The notes under the pieces: generated by a model
The model's input: only the letters and a program-made list of their open reading frames with translations
Databases searched by the model: none
What the model was told of the DNA's origin: nothing
Assembly: GCA_039807445.1 (NCBI GenBank)
Contig: JBDHRG010000147.1
Span: forward strand, 1 to 9,314
Direction of reading: 5' to 3'
Source: JBDHRG01 sp039807445
GTDB lineage: Bacteria > Pseudomonadota > Gammaproteobacteria > Competibacterales > Competibacteraceae
Length of the DNA: 9,314 bases
Part shown: piece after piece, positions 6,100 to 9,314 of the stretch
How positions within the stretch are numbered: position 1 is the first letter of the stretch
How the letters are laid out: each line of letters begins with the position of its first letter
Translations under genes and position numbers: made by a program

Positions 6100-6118
6100 G
6101 ATCGATCTCCAGAAAAGG

Positions 6119-6129
6119 AACAGTCTGTT
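6119..6129. promoter_or_regulatory. Candidate TetR operator (dyad AACAG-T-CTGTT)
   Basis: This is a perfect dyad of five-base arms around one base, 20 bases upstream of the VOC start codon and just before its SD. The sequence GTCTGTTTA here parallels GTCTGTATA at 6258-6266, within the proposed promoter. Two related sites in a TetR-flanked intergenic region suggest binding by that regulator. This is inferred from symmetry and position only. Confidence 0.35.
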
Positions 6130-6241
6130 TACAATGAATGCCTTCAAGTCCCTTTTCGTCCGTGACGGCAGCGGATCTGTGCCTGTCTTCGGCCTCGCCA
6201 ACGACGCTGCTGACCCACCTATCGAGGAAGGGACAGCAAAA

Positions 6242-6270
6242 AAAATAGAATAGACAAGTCTGTATATCAA
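6242..6270 (-). promoter_or_regulatory. Promoter for the VOC-PPOX unit with TetR-like operator in its spacer
   Basis: On the minus strand TTGATA (6270-6265, five of six consensus bases) and TATTTT (6247-6242, four of six) are separated by exactly 17 bases. The spacer contains the dyad AGAC-TT-GTCT (6261-6252). Operators placed between -35 and -10 are typical of TetR-family repression. The region is AT-rich, with a run of eight A residues (6238-6245), in contrast to its surroundings. Transcription would start near 6235 and leave a leader of about 135 bases. Confidence 0.45.
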
Positions 6271-6373
6271 TAATCCTCTCGAAGAATTCATCATCGACCC
6301 TGAAACCGCGCCACAGTGGGGTCTGAAGCGGAATACGGCTAAGATACTGAACGGTCCATTCCGGGAGGCTGGC

Positions 6374-6985
6374 ATGAAGGTATCGTCGCGCCGCGACCAC
6401 CTGATCGACACGGCGCTGAAGCTGTTCTGCCGCGACGGCTACCGTGCCACCGGCATCGACACCCTGCTGGCCGAGGCCGGGGTGGCGAAGATGACGCTGT
6501 ACAACAACTTCGGCTCGAAGGAAGCGCTGATCCTGGCCGCGCTGCGTCGGCGCGACGAGCAGTTCAGGCTGTGGTTCGTCAAGCGCGTCGAGGCGGCGAC
6601 CGACGACCCGCGCGAGCGCCTGCTGGCGGTGTTCGACGTGCTCGACGAATGGTTGCGCAGCGACACTTTCCGCGGCTGCGCCTTCATCAACGCCGCGGTC
6701 GAGTACCCGGAGCTGCGCGACCCGATCCACACCCTCGCCGCCGAGCACAAGCGCCTGGTGGCACTGTTCTTCGAGCGCCTGGCGGCAGTGGCCGGCGCGC
6801 GCGAACCGGCGGAGCTCGCCGCCGAGCTGAGCCTGCTGAAAGAGGGGGCGATCGTCACCGCGCAGGTCAGCGGCCGGCTCGAGGCGGCACGGGATGCGCG
6901 CCGCGCGGCGGCACGGCTGCTGGCTTCGGCGCTCGCCGGAGCAGGCCGGGAAGGGGAAGAACTCACGGACCCGCCGGCAACATGA
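6374..6985 (+). CDS. TetR/AcrR-family transcriptional regulator
   Basis: A 203-residue product of normal TetR length. The N-terminal helix-turn-helix domain is clear: an amphipathic first helix (RRDHLIDTALKLFCRDG), then ATGIDTLLAEAGVAKMTLYNNFGSKEALI (25-53) containing the recognition helix. The C-terminal half is helical; FRGCAFINAAVEYPEL (99-114) is a motif common in one TetR subgroup and probably lines the ligand and dimer region. The ATG at 6374 has GGGAGG with a five-base gap. The gene diverges from the VOC-PPOX unit across 274 bases that contain two related dyads, so it most likely represses that unit and possibly itself. The ligand cannot be predicted. The stop codon at 6985 is followed by 100 bases and then a GntR gene on the same strand; co-transcription of the two regulators is possible but unproven. 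Confidence 0.92.
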   Translation: MKVSSRRDHLIDTALKLFCRDGYRATGIDTLLAEAGVAKMTLYNNFGSKEALILAALRRRDEQFRLWFVKRVEAATDDPRERLLAVFDVLDEWLRSDTFRGCAFINAAVEYPELRDPIHTLAAEHKRLVALFFERLAAVAGAREPAELAAELSLLKEGAIVTAQVSGRLEAARDARRAAARLLASALAGAGREGEELTDPPAT

Positions 6986-7085
6986 CCGGATGCCGTTCAG
7001 GGCGGCCCGGAAAGGCACGATTCTGCGGCCTGGGTCCGCGCGCCGCGCTATCCTGCTGGCGCGTCCCCGAGTGGAGTTCCGCCCC

Positions 7086-7763
7086 ATGTCCCGACTGCCC
7101 CGCCAGACCCTCGCCACCGCGCTGACCGACGCGCTGCGCGAACGGATCCTCGTCGGCGACTGGACCGACGGCGAGCAGCTGCGCCAGGACGCGCTGTCGC
7201 AGGAGTACGGCGTCAGCCGTATCCCGGTGCGCGAGGCGCTGCGCCAGCTCGAGGCCGAGGGGCTGGTCCAGATCCACGCCCACCGAGGGGCGGTGGTGTC
7301 GCGGCTGTCGATCGACGACGTGCTCGAACTGCTCGAAGTGCGCGCGCTGCTCGAGGGCGACCTCTTGCGCCGGGCGATCCCGCTGCTGAGCGAGGCCGAC
7401 CTCGACCACGCCGAGCGCGTGCTCGAGCGCTACGAAGCCGCGCTCGCGGCGCAGGACATCCGCTACTGGGGCGAGCTCAACGCCGACTTCCACCTGGCGC
7501 TGTTCGGCCCGCTGCGCCGCCCCAACACGCTGGCGATCATCGAGAACATCCACCACAAGACCGACCGCTACATCCGCATGCAGCTGTTGCTGGCACGCTT
7601 CACCGAGCGCGCCCACCGCGAGCACCGCGAGCTGCTGGCGCTGTGCCGCCAGCGCGAGGTGGATACCGCGGCGGCCTTCCTCGCCGAGCACATCCTCGCC
7701 GCCGGCCACGCGCTGCGCGACTACCTGAGCCAGCCGCGCGAGGCGGAGGCCGCGCCGCGCTGA
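7086..7763 (+). CDS. GntR-family transcriptional regulator with FCD ligand-binding domain
   Basis: The product is 225 residues. A winged helix-turn-helix occupies residues 8-73, with the family-defining LSQEYGVSRIPVREALRQLEAEGLV (37-61). It is followed by an all-helical FCD domain (about 78-215). The FCD domain normally holds a metal through an Asp and three His; Asp134/His136 (NADFHLAL), His180 and His202 or His208 are candidates here. FCD regulators usually sense organic acids or amino-acid-derived ligands and repress catabolic genes. The ATG at 7086 has GGAG nine bases upstream and starts the family's normal N-terminus; a longer open frame upstream overlaps the TetR gene in another frame and is not family-like. 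The stop lies only 10 bases from that of the convergent PuuA-like gene. Possible targets are the hydroxyproline operon or the ligase/liv cluster; neither is shown by the sequence. Confidence 0.92.
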   Translation: MSRLPRQTLATALTDALRERILVGDWTDGEQLRQDALSQEYGVSRIPVREALRQLEAEGLVQIHAHRGAVVSRLSIDDVLELLEVRALLEGDLLRRAIPLLSEADLDHAERVLERYEAALAAQDIRYWGELNADFHLALFGPLRRPNTLAIIENIHHKTDRYIRMQLLLARFTERAHREHRELLALCRQREVDTAAAFLAEHILAAGHALRDYLSQPREAEAAPR

Positions 7764-7773
7764 GCCCCTGCCC

Positions 7774-9156
7774 TCACACCGCGCGCAGGTACCAGTCGTA
7801 GTCGAGCGGGCCGACCTCGGCGAAGAACTCGGCCGCTTCGGCGCGCTTGGTGGCGAGGTAAGTGTCGAGGAAGTCCGCCGGGAAATAGGTGTGCACGAAG
7901 TCGGAGACGGCGAAGCGCTCGATCGCGTCGATCCAGTGCGCCGGCAGATGGCCGTGGGCCGGTACGCGACAGGCATCACCGCTGGTCGGGGGCCCCGGAT
8001 CGCGCGCCTCGATCAGCCCCTCGTGTGCGGCCGCCAGGATCGCCGCCAGCACTAGGTAGGGATTGGCGTCGGCGCCGGCGACGCGGTGCTCGACGCGGCG
8101 TGCGCCGGGCGGGCTCGCCGGGATGCGCAGCGACACGGTGCGGTTGTTGACGCCCCAGGCGGTGTTGACCGGAGCGTAGAAGCCGGCGCGCAGCCGCCGG
8201 TACGAATTGGCGTGGGGGCCGAACAGCAGCATGGTCTCGGCCATGTGCGCTTGCAGCCCGCCGATCACGTGGCGCAGCGCCGGCGTGCCTTGCGGGTCTT
8301 CGCTGGCGAAGACCGGGGTGCCGTCGCAGTCGAGCACGCTCATGTGCACGTGCAAGCCGCTGCCGGATTCGTGCGTGTAGGGCTTGGCCATGAAGGTGGC
8401 TTGCACGCCGTGCGCCAACGCCACCCCCTTGACCAGGCGCTTGAGCATGATCGCCTGGTCCATCGCGCGCAGCGCATCGGCGTGGTGGTGCAGCGTCACC
8501 TCGAACTGCCCCGGACCGTACTCCGACAGCACGGTCTCGGCCGGGATGCCGAGACGGCGGGCGGTGTCGTGGATCGCGGTCAGCAGCTCGCGGAAATCCT
8601 CGACTTCGTCGGTTTCGTAACCGCGCTTGAAGCCCGCGCGCACGCCGGTGCGCGGCGAGCGCGGCGGCTGCAGCCTGCCCTCGGGCGTGCGCTCCAGGTC
8701 GACGAGGTAGAACTCGAGCTCGGCGGCGACCACCGGCGTCAGCCCGAGCTCGGAGAACCGCCCCAACACCCCGGCCAGTACGTGGCGCGGATCGGTCAGG
8801 GTCGGCGTGCCATCCGGCTCGTACATGCCGAGCTGCACCTGACCATAGCGGCTGCCGAGCCACGGAGCGGGCGTCAGCGAGCCCGGCACCGGCCGGCACA
8901 AACGGTCGGAGTCGCCGTCTTCCCAGACCAGGTCGTAGTTGGCGATGTCCTTGCCGGTAACGTCGAGCCACAGCATCGAGCTGGCGGTGCCACGGCCGTG
9001 CGCGTACAGTTCGTCGAGCTCGTCCGGCGCCAGGCACTTGCCGCGCAAGACGCCGTTGGCGTCGCACAGCAGCGCGTGGATGCGGTCGACGTCCGGGTGT
9101 GCGTGGCGGAAGGCCGTCAGCTCGGCGAGCGGATCGGCTCGGGATTCGGACTCCAT
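7774..9156 (-). CDS. Glutamine synthetase-family gamma-glutamyl ligase (PuuA-like)
   Basis: The 460-residue product covers the N-terminal beta-grasp and the catalytic domain of the glutamine synthetase fold. Active-site motifs are present: AELEFY (145-150, Glu146/Glu148 metal ligands), SEYGPGQFEV (211-220), SGSGLHVHMS (264-273, His269/His271), NNRTVSLRIP (337-346, Arg339/Arg344) and VEHRVAGADANPY (355-367). The adenylylation-site region of housekeeping GlnA is not recognisable. The pattern fits PuuA/GlnA3-like enzymes that join glutamate to amines such as putrescine, spermidine or ethanolamine using ATP, rather than to ammonia. The ATG at 9156 has AGGAG about ten bases upstream. It is 86 bases downstream of a liv ABC-transporter gene on the same strand, separated by a strong hairpin, and converges on the GntR gene. 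Partner enzymes of the Puu pathway (PuuB, PuuD) are not in view. The amine substrate is undetermined. Confidence 0.88.
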   Translation of the reverse strand: MESESRADPLAELTAFRHAHPDVDRIHALLCDANGVLRGKCLAPDELDELYAHGRGTASSMLWLDVTGKDIANYDLVWEDGDSDRLCRPVPGSLTPAPWLGSRYGQVQLGMYEPDGTPTLTDPRHVLAGVLGRFSELGLTPVVAAELEFYLVDLERTPEGRLQPPRSPRTGVRAGFKRGYETDEVEDFRELLTAIHDTARRLGIPAETVLSEYGPGQFEVTLHHHADALRAMDQAIMLKRLVKGVALAHGVQATFMAKPYTHESGSGLHVHMSVLDCDGTPVFASEDPQGTPALRHVIGGLQAHMAETMLLFGPHANSYRRLRAGFYAPVNTAWGVNNRTVSLRIPASPPGARRVEHRVAGADANPYLVLAAILAAAHEGLIEARDPGPPTSGDACRVPAHGHLPAHWIDAIERFAVSDFVHTYFPADFLDTYLATKRAEAAEFFAEVGPLDYDWYLRAV

Positions 9157-9190
9157 GGGTAGTGCGCTCCTCGTCGCCAGCCGGCCTGGT

Positions 9191-9213
9191 GGGCAAGCGC
9201 TCCGCGCTTGCCC
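9191..9213 (-). terminator. Perfect ten-base-arm hairpin between the livF-like and PuuA-like genes
   Basis: GGGCAAGCGC and GCGCTTGCCC form a perfect inverted repeat with a three-base loop. It lies 29 bases beyond the livF-like stop and 34 bases upstream of the ligase ATG. No T-run follows on the minus strand. It may end the liv transcript partially, act as a message-stabilising stem in a read-through operon, or be a dispersed genomic palindrome. A TAGAAT hexamer (9219-9214) just upstream resembles a -10 box for the ligase, but no convincing -35 is seen. Confidence 0.45.
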
Positions 9214-9242
9214 ATTCTACAGTACCTGCCGATCCAGCGTCC

Positions 9243-9314
9243 TCAGTGTCCGCCGAGGTAGGCCCGCCTGACCTCGGGGTCGGCCAGCAGCGCCGCCCCC
9301 GTGCCCTCGAGGCG
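9243..9314 (-). CDS. livF: C-terminal end of a LivF-type branched-chain amino acid ABC transporter ATPase
   Basis: Only the last 23 codons and the stop are inside the window. The translation ends GTGAALLADPEVRRAYLGGH, which matches the conserved C-terminus of LivF ATPases (the ADPEVRRAYLGGH type), the subunit that powers Liv-type uptake of branched-chain or related amino acids at the inner membrane. The rest of the liv operon should lie to the right, upstream in transcription. The cargo cannot be told from this fragment; its neighbour, a gamma-glutamyl ligase, suggests an amino acid or amine substrate. The alternative is any LivF paralogue, for example from urea or amide uptake systems. Confidence 0.85.
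   Translation of the reverse strand, partial: RLEGTGAALLADPEVRRAYLGGH

Noticed and set aside
6026..6253. 75-codon plus-strand open frame across the VOC start and leader
   Set aside because: It overlaps the VOC gene antisense, has no SD and contains no recognisable motif.
1..9314. Defence system, prophage, insertion sequence, CRISPR array or tRNA
   Set aside because: No nuclease, transposase, integrase, repeat-spacer pattern or tRNA-like segment was seen on either strand; all gene space is metabolic or regulatory.

Overview
The window is very GC-rich, and its reading frames show strong G/C preference at third codon positions. It looks like chromosomal accessory metabolism from a proteobacterium, probably beta- or gammaproteobacterial. 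That placement rests on the protein families and the strong purine-rich Shine-Dalgarno (SD) sites, not on a marker gene. There are no RNA genes, CRISPR arrays, transposases or phage genes. All genes are compactly packed, and no gene-free stretch exceeds 300 bases.

Region 1 (1-4401, minus strand) is a four-gene catabolic operon. In transcription order it encodes a DapA-like deaminase/lyase (3517-4401), an aldehyde dehydrogenase (1973-3475), a two-cysteine proline-racemase-family 4-hydroxyproline 2-epimerase (958-1959) and a DadA-like FAD amine dehydrogenase that runs off the left edge (1-745, possibly starting at 823). Together they supply the whole trans-4-hydroxy-L-proline route. The epimerase makes cis-4-hydroxy-D-proline. 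The flavoenzyme oxidises it to pyrroline-4-hydroxy-2-carboxylate. The DapA-like enzyme deaminates and dehydrates that to 2-oxoglutarate semialdehyde, and the aldehyde dehydrogenase yields 2-oxoglutarate. A sigma70-like promoter and two dyad symmetries lie upstream, at 4520-4582. No hydroxyproline transporter is in view.

Region 2 (4654-6985) is a small divergent module. On the minus strand a VOC (glyoxalase/dioxygenase fold) protein (GTG start at 6099) is followed by an internally duplicated pyridoxamine-phosphate-oxidase-like flavin-binding protein (4680-5579). On the plus strand a TetR regulator (6374-6985) is transcribed away from them. The 274-base space between holds a promoter whose spacer contains a small dyad, and a second related dyad closer to the VOC start. 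This fits TetR control of the pair. The substrate is unknown.

Region 3 (7086-9314) has a GntR/FCD regulator (plus strand) facing, with only 10 bases between stop codons, a PuuA-like glutamine-synthetase-family ligase (7774-9156, minus). Upstream of the ligase on the same strand is the C-terminal end of a LivF-type ABC ATPase (9243-9314). A perfect 10-bp-arm hairpin separates these two.

I see no clearly novel system. The most useful leads are the composition and regulation of the hydroxyproline operon, a palindrome that could bury the ribosome-binding site of the flavoenzyme, the duplicated PPOX-fold protein paired with a VOC protein under TetR, and several gene-boundary hairpins.
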